From contig NZ_NPDZ01000016.1 of NCBI RefSeq assembly GCF_002811875.1, positions 1-64,000 of the forward strand: 64,000 bases of DNA, written 5' to 3'. Origin of the DNA: Leptospira perolatii (lineage in GTDB: Bacteria; Spirochaetota; Leptospiria; Leptospirales; Leptospiraceae). Position 1 is the stretch's first letter. Each line of letters starts with the position of its first letter. The notes beneath the pieces were generated by a model that did no database searches, was not told the origin of the DNA, and was given only the letters and a program-made list of their open reading frames with translations. The translations under genes were made by a program, and so were the position numbers. Shown in pieces: positions 1-8,240 of the stretch.

Positions 1-23
1 AAAAAGGTTAATTCAACAACCAA

Positions 24-72
24 AAGTGTAACCCATGTCTCCGGTTTAAAGTGTTACCTATGTTCCCGGTTC
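24..72. mobile_element. Probable end of an IS481-type insertion sequence
   Basis: Two 24-bp near-identical direct copies (24-47 and 49-72, period 25) with cores GTGTAACCCATGTCTCCGG and GTGTTACCTATGTTCCCGG. Tandem copies of a TGT-AAC-CCGG-like motif at the termini are a habit of IS481-family elements. No transposase lies to the right, so the element body would be left of the window. Assignment rests on motif resemblance only. Confidence 0.45.
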
Positions 73-83
73 TTCACTGTATT

Positions 84-193
84 GGGCGGGGGGGCTGGTG
101 GTGGGTACCCCCGCCCGGCAAAAAGCCAGATATCATAGATTAGCTCTTGAGGCAAGTGGGTTTCTTCAAGAGGGGCCTTGTAGGAGCTCCTAC
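84..193. repeat. Interspersed palindromic element, copy 1
   Basis: Contains a perfect 9-bp inverted repeat of GGGCGGGGG (84-92 with 108-116) and, about 65 bp on, the perfect 14-bp palindrome GTAGGAGCTCCTAC (180-193). The same two-part arrangement recurs at 33479-33620, and both copies are followed by a TTCGCA..TT.CGGAG stretch. No convincing gene lies in 1-341; the reading frame open at 98-319 simply runs across these repeats. Confidence 0.55.
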
Positions 194-307
194 GAGGCGG
201 CTCCCCTCGCCTTCTTTCGCAGTTTTCGGAGGCAAATCTTACTTTCGGTGAAAGATCTTACCTTTTCCCCAGAAAAAAACTTGCTATTTCCCCAATCCGG
301 GAGTCAT

Positions 308-343
308 ATATTTAAATAGTTCATTCTTAAACTATCTAAATAT
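308..343. promoter_or_regulatory. Candidate MarR operator over the marR start codon
   Basis: Inverted repeat with 14-nt arms (308-321 and 330-343, 13 of 14 positions complementary, 8-nt spacer). The right arm runs into the ATG at 342, and no clear Shine-Dalgarno sequence lies upstream. MarR proteins commonly bind such AT-rich palindromes, so autoregulation by occlusion of promoter or translation start is the likely role (inference). Confidence 0.6.
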
Positions 344-791
344 GGGAAGTCATTTCAAAGGGAAAACGAGAGAAGTACAGGTGCTGGATGCCTATATCAA
401 GCTAGGCAGATGCACCGACTCGATTCGCTCTATGGAAGATAAGGTGCTTGCTCAGTATGGTCTGACAAGTGGGCAATTCGGATGTTTGGAGACCTTGTTT
501 CACGTAGGACCAATGTGCCAAAAAGAAATTGGTCAAAAACTTTTTTCCTGCGAAGGAAATATTACCCAGATTGTAGATAATCTCGAAAAGAGAAGTTTGG
601 TCCAAAGAATCCGGAAGGAAGAAGATAGAAGATATTTCATCGTCCATCTTACCGATACAGGAAGGGAACTGATCAATCAGGTATTTCCGGTTTATCTTTC
701 TTATCTAAAGGAAAAGATGTCCCAACTCTCGGATACAGACCTGGACACTTTGGGCCAAATCTGCAAAACGATTGGAGTTCGAGATGTATAG
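342..791 (+). CDS. MarR family transcriptional regulator
   Basis: A 149-residue winged-helix regulator, the usual MarR length. The segment around residues 55-100 ([24 protein letters not shown], then the wing [15 protein letters not shown]) is the characteristic MarR DNA-binding core. It lies 91 bp upstream of a DoxX-type membrane protein on the same strand. MarR/DoxX pairs are common and often respond to phenolic, quinone or oxidative stress; the ligand here is unknown. A near-perfect palindrome overlaps the start codon, suggesting autorepression. A weaker inverted repeat (TGAAT, 5-nt loop, ATTCA; 830-844) lies upstream of the DoxX gene. The start at 342 is the first ATG of the frame. Confidence 0.88.
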   Translation: MGSHFKGKTREVQVLDAYIKLGRCTDSIRSMEDKVLAQYGLTSGQFGCLETLFHVGPMCQKEIGQKLFSCEGNITQIVDNLEKRSLVQRIRKEEDRRYFIVHLTDTGRELINQVFPVYLSYLKEKMSQLSDTDLDTLGQICKTIGVRDV

Positions 792-882
792 ATGCAAATG
801 GTCTTTTTTTGGCCCATATACTTTATGAATGAATTATTTATTCAATTACTATTAGTTCTCGAATCATTCGGAGGAAATAATC

Positions 883-1332
883 ATGATTCAGGCGATTTTC
901 AAAACAAATAAGGACACCTCGGGGCTCGTGCTTCGCTTAATACTAGCGTTAGTATTCTTTCCACATGGTGCTCAAAAGGTACTCGGTTGGTTCGGTGGCT
1001 ACGGCTTTACAGGATCACTTCAGTATTTCCAAGGACAAGGAATTCCTACAATTTTTGTACTTCTGCTTTTCGCTGCGGAATTTCTGGGCCCCATCGCTTT
1101 GGTACTCGGACTTTTCACACGAGTTTCTGCTTTAGGGATCGGAGTCGCGATGAGTGTTGCAGCTTTGGTCCATCTTCCAAACGGACTCTTTATGAATTGG
1201 TTCGGTAACCAACAAGGCGAAGGTTACGAATTTCATTTACTAGCAATCGCGATCGCCGCTGCTTTAGTAATCAAGGGGGGCGGCCTTGCTTCCTTGGATG
1301 GAGTCTTAGCAGAACAAAAACGAACCGCGTAA
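883..1332 (+). CDS. DoxX family membrane protein
   Basis: A 149-residue integral membrane protein with four hydrophobic segments, matching the DoxX family, whose members occur in quinone-linked and thiosulfate-oxidising complexes and in detoxification operons. Family landmarks include FFPHGAQKVLGWFGG near residue 27 and the GPIALVLGLFTR helix around residue 70. Translation start is well supported by GGAGG at 870-874, eight bases before the ATG. It follows the MarR regulator gene on the same strand and is the natural target of it. The biochemical activity cannot be read from the sequence. Confidence 0.87.
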   Translation: MIQAIFKTNKDTSGLVLRLILALVFFPHGAQKVLGWFGGYGFTGSLQYFQGQGIPTIFVLLLFAAEFLGPIALVLGLFTRVSALGIGVAMSVAALVHLPNGLFMNWFGNQQGEGYEFHLLAIAIAAALVIKGGGLASLDGVLAEQKRTA

Positions 1333-1579
1333 GTTTTATTTCTCCGCGCCTAGAAACTTTTCAACCAGAGCTATGTTTCTCTTAGGAAAACGCGCAAAGA
1401 CACAATGCACCTGTTACCAGCTGACTTGGGAAGGAAACTTCCCTTTTTTTTCTAATCTAGCAGAATAGAATTTTTAATTCGTTGTTTGTATATTTCCCAC
1501 TTGAGAGTCAGATTTTACTGAAATTCCTGCAACATAGTTTCGTAGAATTCGATTCGCTTTCGAGTCTATTAACTCAGAT

Positions 1580-2980
1580 ATGCGAGGAGCGAGAAACTCT
1601 ACAAGAATTCTTCTCATCGGGCGACGACTTTTAAGGTACATACTGCCCGTTCGATCTTTACATTCCACAATCAACTATTGGAAAGAATTGGTTCTTGCCT
1701 CGGTTCTTTTCACCATGACCGTTCTCGGAACCTTGGTGTATTTTCCGAGTATCAACCTTGCCGCAAAAGAAGGACGCTACGCGATCGTTTGGATGGATAC
1801 GATCGCGCTGTTCGTTGTGTACCTACTTCTCTTTAGAAAAAAAATCCCCTATTCTATAAAAGCTTATACTGTTCTAGGATTGAATTATTTGCTCGGGACA
1901 GGATTGCTCATGACAATCGGCACGGAAGGTGGTGGTCTACTTTGGTTGTTTCCGTTTCCAATTTTAGCCGGCATTCTTTTTAATTTTAAACACGCAGTCT
2001 TTTCACTTGGGCTAAATTTCGTTTCTCTTATTATAGTTTCCACATTCCTAATGTTACAACCTTTAGGGTGGAGTATGCCTCAGGAAAGATTTTGGGTCGT
2101 AGGACTTAATTTCATGATCACCAACGCCTTAGTATGCGTCTCGATCATGATCCTGATGAGAGGTCTTCAAGAAAATATTAAACGAAAAGATGAATATCTC
2201 AGATTTCTAAAAGCGAAGAATTTCCACATAGGCAGATCTAAAAAGAATCTGGAGAAAGAAATACTACAAAGAGTGGAAATTGAGAAGGAGCTAGCAGAGA
2301 ACCTAAAAGACAAAGAGGTGTTACTCCAAGAGATCCACCATCGAGTCAAAAATAATCTTCAGATCGTTTCAGGCATGCTCAACCTGCAAAATATATATGC
2401 CTCCGACATGGACACCTCCGAGGTTTTGGGAAAGGCCCAAGACAGAATACAGGCCATGGCTTTGATTCACGATCATCTTTACCAGCAGGACAAATTTTCG
2501 AGCATCAACATGAAAAACTACTTAGGTGCGCTCGTTCGACAACTGGTCTCTTCTTACTCATCTCTGGATAGTAGAGTCACTCTTTATACGGATATCGATC
2601 CTTTGCACATTCCGATGGAGAAAGCAATCCCTTGTGGCTTGATCGTAAACGAACTAATTTCCAATTCTCTAAAGCATGCGTTCCCGAACGGTTTGGCAGG
2701 GAGCATTAAGGTCAGCTTGAAATCCGGAAAGGAAAGTTCAGATCTTTTGCTCACTATCCGGGACGATGGAGTGGGGATGCCATACGAATTGCAGGGGATC
2801 ATCCACACGATTCGTTCGGTTCCGATCGTCAAACAAAAGCAGACAGTAAAAGTAGATCGATCCAGACCTGAGTCCTTAGGTCTGATGATCGTAAAGTCTC
2901 TTTTGGCTCAGCTCAAAGCAGAAATTCGAGTCAAAGTAGATAATGGGACCGAAGTTACTATGTCCTTCCCAAAAACTTGA
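1580..2980 (+). CDS. Membrane sensor histidine kinase, HisKA_2 type
   Basis: N-terminal half has about six hydrophobic segments (residues 38-195), then a coiled coil (200-248), then the HisKA_2 phosphoacceptor box EIHHRVKNNLQ with His254, and a HATPase domain with N-box (IVNELISNSLKHAF) and DDGVGMP. HisKA_2 kinases often hand phosphate to stand-alone or atypical response regulators; none is adjacent. The membrane part is an integral sensor without a recognisable periplasmic domain. The first ATG is used, but residues 1-33 are basic and poorly supported, so the true start could be later, for example near 1690. Function class is firm, signal unknown. Confidence 0.85.
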   Translation: MRGARNSTRILLIGRRLLRYILPVRSLHSTINYWKELVLASVLFTMTVLGTLVYFPSINLAAKEGRYAIVWMDTIALFVVYLLLFRKKIPYSIKAYTVLGLNYLLGTGLLMTIGTEGGGLLWLFPFPILAGILFNFKHAVFSLGLNFVSLIIVSTFLMLQPLGWSMPQERFWVVGLNFMITNALVCVSIMILMRGLQENIKRKDEYLRFLKAKNFHIGRSKKNLEKEILQRVEIEKELAENLKDKEVLLQEIHHRVKNNLQIVSGMLNLQNIYASDMDTSEVLGKAQDRIQAMALIHDHLYQQDKFSSINMKNYLGALVRQLVSSYSSLDSRVTLYTDIDPLHIPMEKAIPCGLIVNELISNSLKHAFPNGLAGSIKVSLKSGKESSDLLLTIRDDGVGMPYELQGIIHTIRSVPIVKQKQTVKVDRSRPESLGLMIVKSLLAQLKAEIRVKVDNGTEVTMSFPKT

Positions 2981-3049
2981 CTCGCTTCCTATTTCTGAAA
3001 AACTCAAACAAAAAGCTTCCAGTCCTATTCGGGAACCAATCTAAATACT

Positions 3050-3331
3050 ATGAACTCAATCTTACACGATCCTCAGGCAAAAAAGTTTTATACTAAACTG
3101 GATTCTGGATTAGAAGCACATGTTCTTTATCAAGACGAGGAGAATGGGGTTTGGAACATTTACTCTACATATGTTCCTCCTGAGCTGAGAGGACACGGAA
3201 TCGCATCCGACCTGGTGCATGCAATTTTGGAAAAAGCTAAATCAGAATCCAAGCAGATCATTCCTACTTGTTCGTATGTGCAAACTTTTCTAAAAAGAAA
3301 TCCTGAATATTCTTTCATGGTCAACGAATGA
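3050..3331 (+). CDS. Small GNAT-like N-acetyltransferase (YjdJ type)
   Basis: A 93-residue single-domain protein of the short GNAT group (COG2388-like). The acetyl-CoA-binding turn is visible in YVPPELRGHGIASDLVHAILEKA (residues 41-63), with the RGxGxA motif, and the C-terminal Cys/Tyr-containing strand (IIPTCSYV) is typical. Substrate unknown. Its stop overlaps the start of the VOC-fold gene by four bases (ATGA), indicating translational coupling. Length matches this compact subfamily, so it is not a fragment of a larger acetyltransferase. Confidence 0.8.
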   Translation: MNSILHDPQAKKFYTKLDSGLEAHVLYQDEENGVWNIYSTYVPPELRGHGIASDLVHAILEKAKSESKQIIPTCSYVQTFLKRNPEYSFMVNE

Positions 3332-3669
3332 TCCATCACATAGCAATCGCGACAAAAGATGTTTCTGCACTAAGAGAATATTATTTGTCGCTTCCCGGGT
3401 TGAACTGGGAGAGGGACCAAGTAACCGAACTGGGAGAACTTCGTTCTACTTGGTTTCAATCTGGAAATTCCAGGATCATGATCGAGAAAGAAATCGAATG
3501 CAAAGGACCTTACGCACTGATTTTTGACGGTTCGGATAAATCACTCAGGAAAAAGGTAGAGCTTACGTTCGGAAAAAGCTTCGAATCAAGAACCGATTAC
3601 ACGGTTTACTTTAGAGATCCAGATGGAAATAAAATAGGATACAGCTCCTATCCAGATCCCTGGAATTAG
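3328..3669 (+). CDS. VOC (glyoxalase/bleomycin-resistance fold) protein
   Basis: A 113-residue VOC-superfamily protein. It begins with the usual IHHIAIATKDVSALREYY strand-helix and ends with YTVYFRDPDGNKIGYSS, the DPDGN turn and a metal-site-like position. VOC proteins bind divalent metals and act as lyases, isomerases or binding proteins; the substrate here is not identifiable. Coupled to the upstream acetyltransferase gene by an ATGA overlap. It ends five bases from the convergent flavoprotein gene, leaving no room for a separate terminator. Confidence 0.82.
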   Translation: MIHHIAIATKDVSALREYYLSLPGLNWERDQVTELGELRSTWFQSGNSRIMIEKEIECKGPYALIFDGSDKSLRKKVELTFGKSFESRTDYTVYFRDPDGNKIGYSSYPDPWN

Positions 3670-3673
3670 AATA

Positions 3674-4927
3674 TCAAGAAATCTTCATAGGCTCGAGTCC
3701 GCAAATTCCGAGCGCCGCGATATAACCGGTGGTCCATGCATTCTGAAAATTGAATCCGCCAGTGATTCCGTCTATATCTAGAGCTTCTCCCGCAAAGTAC
3801 AAACCCGGAATGATTTTACTTTCCATGGTTTGAAAGTTGATTTCTTTTCTTCTGACTCCTCCGCAGGTTACGAACTCTTCCTTAAAGAGGCCTTTTCCTT
3901 TCATTTGGAAAGAATACCTTTTTAGACTTTCCACCATCTCGTGCAAATCTTTGGAAGAAACTTCGGACCATCTCTTTTCTCCCTTTAGTACTAACCCCCA
4001 CAATCTTTCCCAAAGTCTGGAAGGAAGTCCAAATTCGGACCTAGATTCTGGCTTTCGATTCGGAAATTCTAATTTTCTTTTTTGTAATTCTGATCTCAAA
4101 TCTTCTCTCGAAATATTTGGGATCAAGTCCAAAAGTACGGTTGTCCTGTAATCAGAGTCGAACAATTCTCGAGCACCCCAGGCGGATAATTTCAGAACGG
4201 CCGGCCCACTCAATCCCCAGTGAGTCACTAACAAAGGGCCTCTTTGCTTCAACTTAAAATCAGGTAAGGAAATCTCCACATCGGAAACAGAAAGACCTGA
4301 CAATCCTTCTAACAATACAGAATCAATTTCAAAGGTGAACAAGGAAGGAACAGGTGGTTCAATCTTGTGACCAAGATTAGCAGCCCATTCCCAAACTTTG
4401 CGGGAAGAACCGCTCGCGATCAGCACCTTATCAAAGTTCTCCTCGTTTCCTTCCCACTTAACAATAAATCCAGCACCATTTTGAGCCGGATAAATTCCGG
4501 TTATCGGAACTTTCGTGCGAATAGAAACATTCAAACTTTTTGCCTCACCTAACAAACAATTAACGATGGTCTCTGAATTGTCTGTTACGGGGAAAATTCT
4601 GCCGTCGAGTTCTGTCTTTAGTTTCACTCCCTTATTCGAAAACCAATCGATTGTATCCTTGGGCTGAAAAAGCTCGAAGGCATATCTCAGTTCCTTGCCG
4701 CCTCTCGGATAATTTTTTGCCAAATCTTCCGGGGAAAAACAAGAATGAGTTACGTTACAACGTCCTCCTCCGGAAATTCTGACTTTCGTTAGAATATTAG
4801 GAGATTTTTCAAAGAGCACAACTCCGACTTGGTTTCCCGATAATTTTCTGATATGGATCGCGCTAAAAAAACCAGCGGCTCCGCCTCCGATAATTGCTAC
4901 CTTTTTCGGAGAATTATTCGAATGCAA
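3674..4927 (-). CDS. NAD(P)/FAD-dependent oxidoreductase, HI0933 family
   Basis: A 417-residue flavoprotein. The FAD dinucleotide-binding motif GGGAAGFFSA is at residues 14-23, followed by the family signature KVRISGGGRCNVTHS (about residues 48-62), and the C-terminal FAD motif GLYFAGEALDIDGITGGFNFQNAWTTG. This is the HI0933/BaiN-like family; most members have no proven physiological substrate, though some reduce bile-acid intermediates. Soluble, no signal peptide. The pirin gene lies 12 bp upstream on the same strand, so the two probably share a transcript. Confidence 0.87.
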   Translation of the reverse strand: MHSNNSPKKVAIIGGGAAGFFSAIHIRKLSGNQVGVVLFEKSPNILTKVRISGGGRCNVTHSCFSPEDLAKNYPRGGKELRYAFELFQPKDTIDWFSNKGVKLKTELDGRIFPVTDNSETIVNCLLGEAKSLNVSIRTKVPITGIYPAQNGAGFIVKWEGNEENFDKVLIASGSSRKVWEWAANLGHKIEPPVPSLFTFEIDSVLLEGLSGLSVSDVEISLPDFKLKQRGPLLVTHWGLSGPAVLKLSAWGARELFDSDYRTTVLLDLIPNISREDLRSELQKRKLEFPNRKPESRSEFGLPSRLWERLWGLVLKGEKRWSEVSSKDLHEMVESLKRYSFQMKGKGLFKEEFVTCGGVRRKEINFQTMESKIIPGLYFAGEALDIDGITGGFNFQNAWTTGYIAALGICGLEPMKIS

Positions 4928-4939
4928 TCTCAGACCTTT

Positions 4940-5809
4940 TCAGGATATTTTTCCCATTTTTCCGGCAGAGAAATCAGTGAACGCATTTTGTATTTCTTCA
5001 GCAGTATTCATTACGAACGGTCCGTACCTTGCGACAGGTTCATTAATCGGAATTCCTCCGAGAAGTAGGACTTCCCAATCAGAATCCGTAGGAGCCTTCA
5101 GCCAGATCGTATCTCCTTCCTGGTCATAAAAAATAGTTTCGCCTTCTTGTATATGAAGTTCTACTTCTTCATCGGTGGCGCTTCCATTCCCTACAAATGG
5201 ATACGCGATCAGATTAAATCCTTTCGGCACAGGAATTTCTGCTTTGGAATTTTTAGACAACTTTAAGTGGAAGAGAAGAATAGGAGTCTGTGTACTAATC
5301 GCTGCAGAAGTTCCCCAAAGTTCGCCCGCAATCACCTTAGCCCAAACTCCATCCTTTTCCACAGTGGGCATAGCTCTTCCATCCAACTCTTGGTAATTCG
5401 GATTCATGAATTTTTTTACACCGGGTAAGTTGATCCAAATCTGAAATCCATGCATTCTTCCGCCCTTCGACTGAAAATCTTTCGAAGGTAATTCAGAATG
5501 AATCAATCCGGATCCAGCTGTCATCCATTGAACACCACCAGGTGTCAGCTTTCCGGCATGCCCCCAGGAATCTCTGTGTTCCATTTCACCTGACAGCAAA
5601 TAGGTGACAGTTTCAAAACCTCGATGAGGATGATCGGGTGCTCCAACCGCTTTACCAGGAGCATATTCTACCGGACCCATCTCGTCCAGTAATAGAAAAG
5701 GATCCCAAAAGGAGATATCCCGAGTAGGAAAGGGTCTCCTTACTGGAAATCCTCCTCCTTCGATTGTTTTTTCAGAAATGATTGTACCTGCTATTCTTCT
5801 AAGACTCAT
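4940..5809 (-). CDS. Pirin family protein (bicupin)
   Basis: A 289-residue two-cupin protein. The N-terminal cupin carries the pirin metal site: DHPHRGFETVTYLLSGEMEHRDSWGH (residues 59-84) with the usual His and Glu ligands, followed by PGGVQWMTAGSGLIHSE. Bacterial pirins bind iron and some have quercetin dioxygenase activity; others act as redox-linked regulators. No signal peptide, so cytoplasmic. Immediately upstream of the HI0933-type flavoprotein gene on the same strand. The function in this organism is not deducible beyond family. Confidence 0.88.
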   Translation of the reverse strand: MSLRRIAGTIISEKTIEGGGFPVRRPFPTRDISFWDPFLLLDEMGPVEYAPGKAVGAPDHPHRGFETVTYLLSGEMEHRDSWGHAGKLTPGGVQWMTAGSGLIHSELPSKDFQSKGGRMHGFQIWINLPGVKKFMNPNYQELDGRAMPTVEKDGVWAKVIAGELWGTSAAISTQTPILLFHLKLSKNSKAEIPVPKGFNLIAYPFVGNGSATDEEVELHIQEGETIFYDQEGDTIWLKAPTDSDWEVLLLGGIPINEPVARYGPFVMNTAEEIQNAFTDFSAGKMGKIS

Positions 5810-5891
5810 AGTTTATCCTACTATAATACTTGGACAGAGTACTTGCCTAATTTAGGGATTCTTTTTCCCTTCATAGTAAGTTTTGCTCACA

Positions 5892-6497
5892 TCAGACTTC
5901 TTGCTTTCCAAATAGAAAGTTCCTTAACATATGCTTTCCACCGACAGTAGCGAAAGACTCCGGATGAAACTGAATCCCCTCCATAGGATATTCCTTGTGT
6001 CGAATACCCATCAGCTCTTCGCCAGCAAAGCAAGACTTTTCCCACTCTTCGGATAACGATGAAGATTCTACGACCAATGAATGGTACCTCATTACTCGGA
6101 TCGGATTCGGCAAATCTTGAAAGACACCCTTTTGATCGTGTCGAACTTCTGATACCTTTCCGTGCATTGGAAATTTCGCACGAACGATTTTGGCCCCGCC
6201 AAAGTTTGCCATCCCTTGCATTCCAAGGCAAACTCCCAAAATCGGGATCTGACTTCCGAGTTCCGAAAGTATCTTGGAAGAGATTCCGAAATAGCTTGGA
6301 TCTTCAGGGGTTCCGGGTCCGGGAGAAAGCACAATTCTTTCGTATTTCTGATTGGCTAAATGCCTAAAATCAACCTCGTCATGTCGAAACACATCTAAGC
6401 GAAATCTAAATCCCAGCTCGGCCTCCAAGATTTCGCCTAACATCTGGAACAGATTGTATGTAAAAGAATCATAATGATCAATCAAAAGAACTCTCAT
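5892..6497 (-). CDS. trpG: Anthranilate synthase component II (glutamine amidotransferase)
   Basis: A 201-residue class I glutamine amidotransferase that supplies ammonia for anthranilate formation. The triad is complete: Cys90 in GVCLGMQ, His178 and Glu180 in FHPES; the oxyanion loop SPGPGTP is at residues 58-64. TrpG and PabA cannot be separated on this subunit alone, but the partner upstream looks like TrpE, so tryptophan synthesis is favoured. Its ATG overlaps the trpE stop by four bases, giving coupled translation of the two subunits. Confidence 0.88.
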   Translation of the reverse strand: MRVLLIDHYDSFTYNLFQMLGEILEAELGFRFRLDVFRHDEVDFRHLANQKYERIVLSPGPGTPEDPSYFGISSKILSELGSQIPILGVCLGMQGMANFGGAKIVRAKFPMHGKVSEVRHDQKGVFQDLPNPIRVMRYHSLVVESSSLSEEWEKSCFAGEELMGIRHKEYPMEGIQFHPESFATVGGKHMLRNFLFGKQEV

Positions 6498-7891
6498 ATT
6501 GCCACCTCCATCGCCTTTAGAACTGCTCCCATCTTATGTATGATTTCGGAGTATTCGTATTCTGGGTCGCTATCGTATACGATTCCCCCGCTCGCCCTTA
6601 TAAAGCTGCCTTTACTTGAGCGAAAGTAACTTCGTATAGGAATGCAAAATGAGCAGTTTCCATCAAAACCGAATCTTCCGACCGCACCACCGTAAGGTCC
6701 TCGCGGATCATTCTCTACCTTCTCTATAATTTTCATCGTCTCCACCTTTGGCGCGCCGCTCAACGTTCCTGTAGGAAAAGAAGAGGCCAAGGCAGAAAAC
6801 ATGCTAAGCCCTGGCCGGATAATCCCGCTGATTTCCGTGGAAAGGTGTTGCACGTGACTGAAACGCTTTAGAGCAAAAGAATCTCTTACTTTTACCGTGC
6901 CGAATTTTGCGACTCGTCCAAGGTCATTCCGATGCAGATCCACCAACATATTGTGTTCCGCAATTTCCTTCGGATCGGATAAAAGACGCAACGCCAAAGA
7001 TCTGTCCTCTTCCTCGTTCGAACCCCTTCGAATCGTTCCGGCTAAGGGGAATGATTCCATAAATCCGTCTTTCAATCGAAATAACAACTCTGGACTAGCG
7101 CCTAATAAAGTATCCGTTCCGAATTTCAGATAAAACATGAAAGGAGAAGGATTCACTTTACGAAGCGATTCATAGAGAGAAATATCCGATCCTTGAGATT
7201 CATAAGATTTTTTGAAACCGATTTGGCACTGAAAGGTATTTCCTTTTTGGATCTCCTCCATTACCTCTTCTACCATCAATCGATGATCTTCTTTCGTCCG
7301 AGAATCTCCCAGAAAATTCGCTCTAAACCGGTCTATTCTATAGTCTTTTAAAGAAGTATGATATATTCTTTCGAACATATCAAATCTGTCCGTTCCATAG
7401 AAAAAGTATTTCGATTCACCTGTTCTTCTATCAATCAGAACCCCATCTTCCATCCAAGCAAATCGAAACTTAGGAAAATCTAGATGTTCCTTCAGCTTCA
7501 AACCTGGCTCCATATCGTTTATCGCTTCGTAGGAAAGATAGCCGTATAAACCTCCCCCTCCCGATTCCGTTGCTTCCAAATAACTGGTCTTTGGCGGAAA
7601 AATTTCAGAAAGAAGTTGATACGGATTTCCTTCGGCGATTAGACCCTTTTCGGATTCCAGTCTCTTTCCCTTTGCGGTTAATACACGCTTTGGAAAGGCA
7701 GAAATAAACGTGTATCGCGAATTGTCGGACTCTACCCCCAAACTCTCGAGCAATACTACTGTTTCCGATTCCCTTTCTAAGTGCGCGAGAAACTTCAAAG
7801 TCTCGTTTTCGCGTAGAGGAAAAGGTCGAAAGTGGGGTTGATACGAAAAAGAATTCGCCTCTCTTTTCAGTTCTCTAATGTCCTCGCTCAT
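6494..7891 (-). CDS. trpE: Anthranilate synthase component I
   Basis: A 465-residue chorismate-utilising enzyme converting chorismate to anthranilate, the first step of tryptophan synthesis. Two features favour TrpE over PabB. LLES at residues 47-50 matches the TrpE element involved in tryptophan feedback inhibition. PLAGTIRRG at 282-290 has Ala where PabB has its active-site Lys (PIKGT). FPTGTLSGAPK (372-382) and GPYGGAVG are also TrpE-like. It is coupled to trpG downstream (ATGA) and, upstream, its ATG overlaps the stop of a remnant acetolactate synthase frame, again as ATGA. Transcription appears to come through the leucine/valine attenuator at 8159-8349. This chorismate-family assignment is firm, the TrpE choice fairly firm. 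Confidence 0.86.
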   Translation of the reverse strand: MSEDIRELKREANSFSYQPHFRPFPLRENETLKFLAHLERESETVVLLESLGVESDNSRYTFISAFPKRVLTAKGKRLESEKGLIAEGNPYQLLSEIFPPKTSYLEATESGGGGLYGYLSYEAINDMEPGLKLKEHLDFPKFRFAWMEDGVLIDRRTGESKYFFYGTDRFDMFERIYHTSLKDYRIDRFRANFLGDSRTKEDHRLMVEEVMEEIQKGNTFQCQIGFKKSYESQGSDISLYESLRKVNPSPFMFYLKFGTDTLLGASPELLFRLKDGFMESFPLAGTIRRGSNEEEDRSLALRLLSDPKEIAEHNMLVDLHRNDLGRVAKFGTVKVRDSFALKRFSHVQHLSTEISGIIRPGLSMFSALASSFPTGTLSGAPKVETMKIIEKVENDPRGPYGGAVGRFGFDGNCSFCIPIRSYFRSSKGSFIRASGGIVYDSDPEYEYSEIIHKMGAVLKAMEVAI

Positions 7892-8134
7892 CTTACTTCC
7901 ATCTCCATATTTGAATTTGTTAATATCATTTCCATATTACCTTTTCCTGCTGGAACCATCGGGAATACGTTTCAAATGCAACGGAACTTGACCAGTGATA
8001 ATCACGAGTGGAACGGAATCACAGTAATCGTCTGCAACCGCAGTGACCAGATTGGTAACTCCGGGACCAGAAGAAGCAAAGCATACAGAGGCTGATCCAG
8101 TGCTCCTTTGTTTTTCTTTCAGTTTCGTTTCCAT
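7888..8134 (-). pseudogene. ilvB: Acetolactate synthase large subunit remnant, two deletions
   Basis: The ATG at 8134 follows a GGGAGAAAT ribosome site. After about nine native-looking residues the frame jumps to [15 protein letters not shown] and then [19 protein letters not shown], which in a full enzyme start roughly 60-70 residues in. After QVPLHLK the frame changes; in the +1 frame the sequence reads [16 protein letters not shown], the conserved C-terminal end of acetolactate synthase, and stops at 7888 inside the trpE ATG. So an N-terminal piece and most of the middle and C-terminal domains (about 440 residues by family length) are gone, with a frameshift at about 7970. It cannot encode an active enzyme. 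The leader, start and stop-start junction are intact, which points to internal deletion rather than random decay. Confidence 0.8.
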
Positions 8135-8158
8135 ATTTCTCCCAAAAAGGATCAGAAC

Positions 8159-8200
8159 AAAAAAAAGCCCCCTCCGGCTTTACACCGGAAGGGGCTTTTT
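8159..8200 (-). terminator. Attenuator terminator of the ilv leader
   Basis: On the minus strand an 11-bp stem (arms 8185-8195 and 8167-8177, one G-U pair, 7-nt loop) is followed by eight U (8166-8159). It lies between the leader peptide and the ilvB start, the classical place for an attenuator. Confidence 0.85.
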
Positions 8201-8240
8201 CTGCATGATTGCCTGTGAATCGTCCCTACGGCGTAAAGCC
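8176..8240 (-). promoter_or_regulatory. Antiterminator pairing of the ilv attenuator
   Basis: In the minus-strand RNA, GGCUUUACGCC (8240-8230, inside the end of the leader peptide gene) can pair over all 11 positions, with one G-U pair, with GGUGUAAAGCC (8186-8176), which contains the loop and inner arms of the terminator. The two structures exclude each other. A ribosome stalled on the Val/Leu codons leaves the upstream segment free; one reaching the stop codon covers it. This is the logic of amino-acid attenuation. Confidence 0.75.

Noticed and set aside
98..319. 73-residue open frame on the plus strand near the left edge
   Set aside because: It runs through the GC-rich inverted repeat and the GTAGGAGCTCCTAC palindrome, has no ribosome site and no family resemblance; a by-product of the repeats.
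6494..7891. Reading the gene as PabB (aminodeoxychorismate synthase)
   Set aside because: Ala instead of Lys in the PIKGT position and the LLES feedback motif both favour TrpE.
8226..8240. Possibility that the leader peptide is a chance frame
   Set aside because: Promoter spacing, Val-Val-Val-Leu-Leu run, perfect antiterminator/terminator exclusivity and the ilvB remnant downstream all agree; chance is unlikely.
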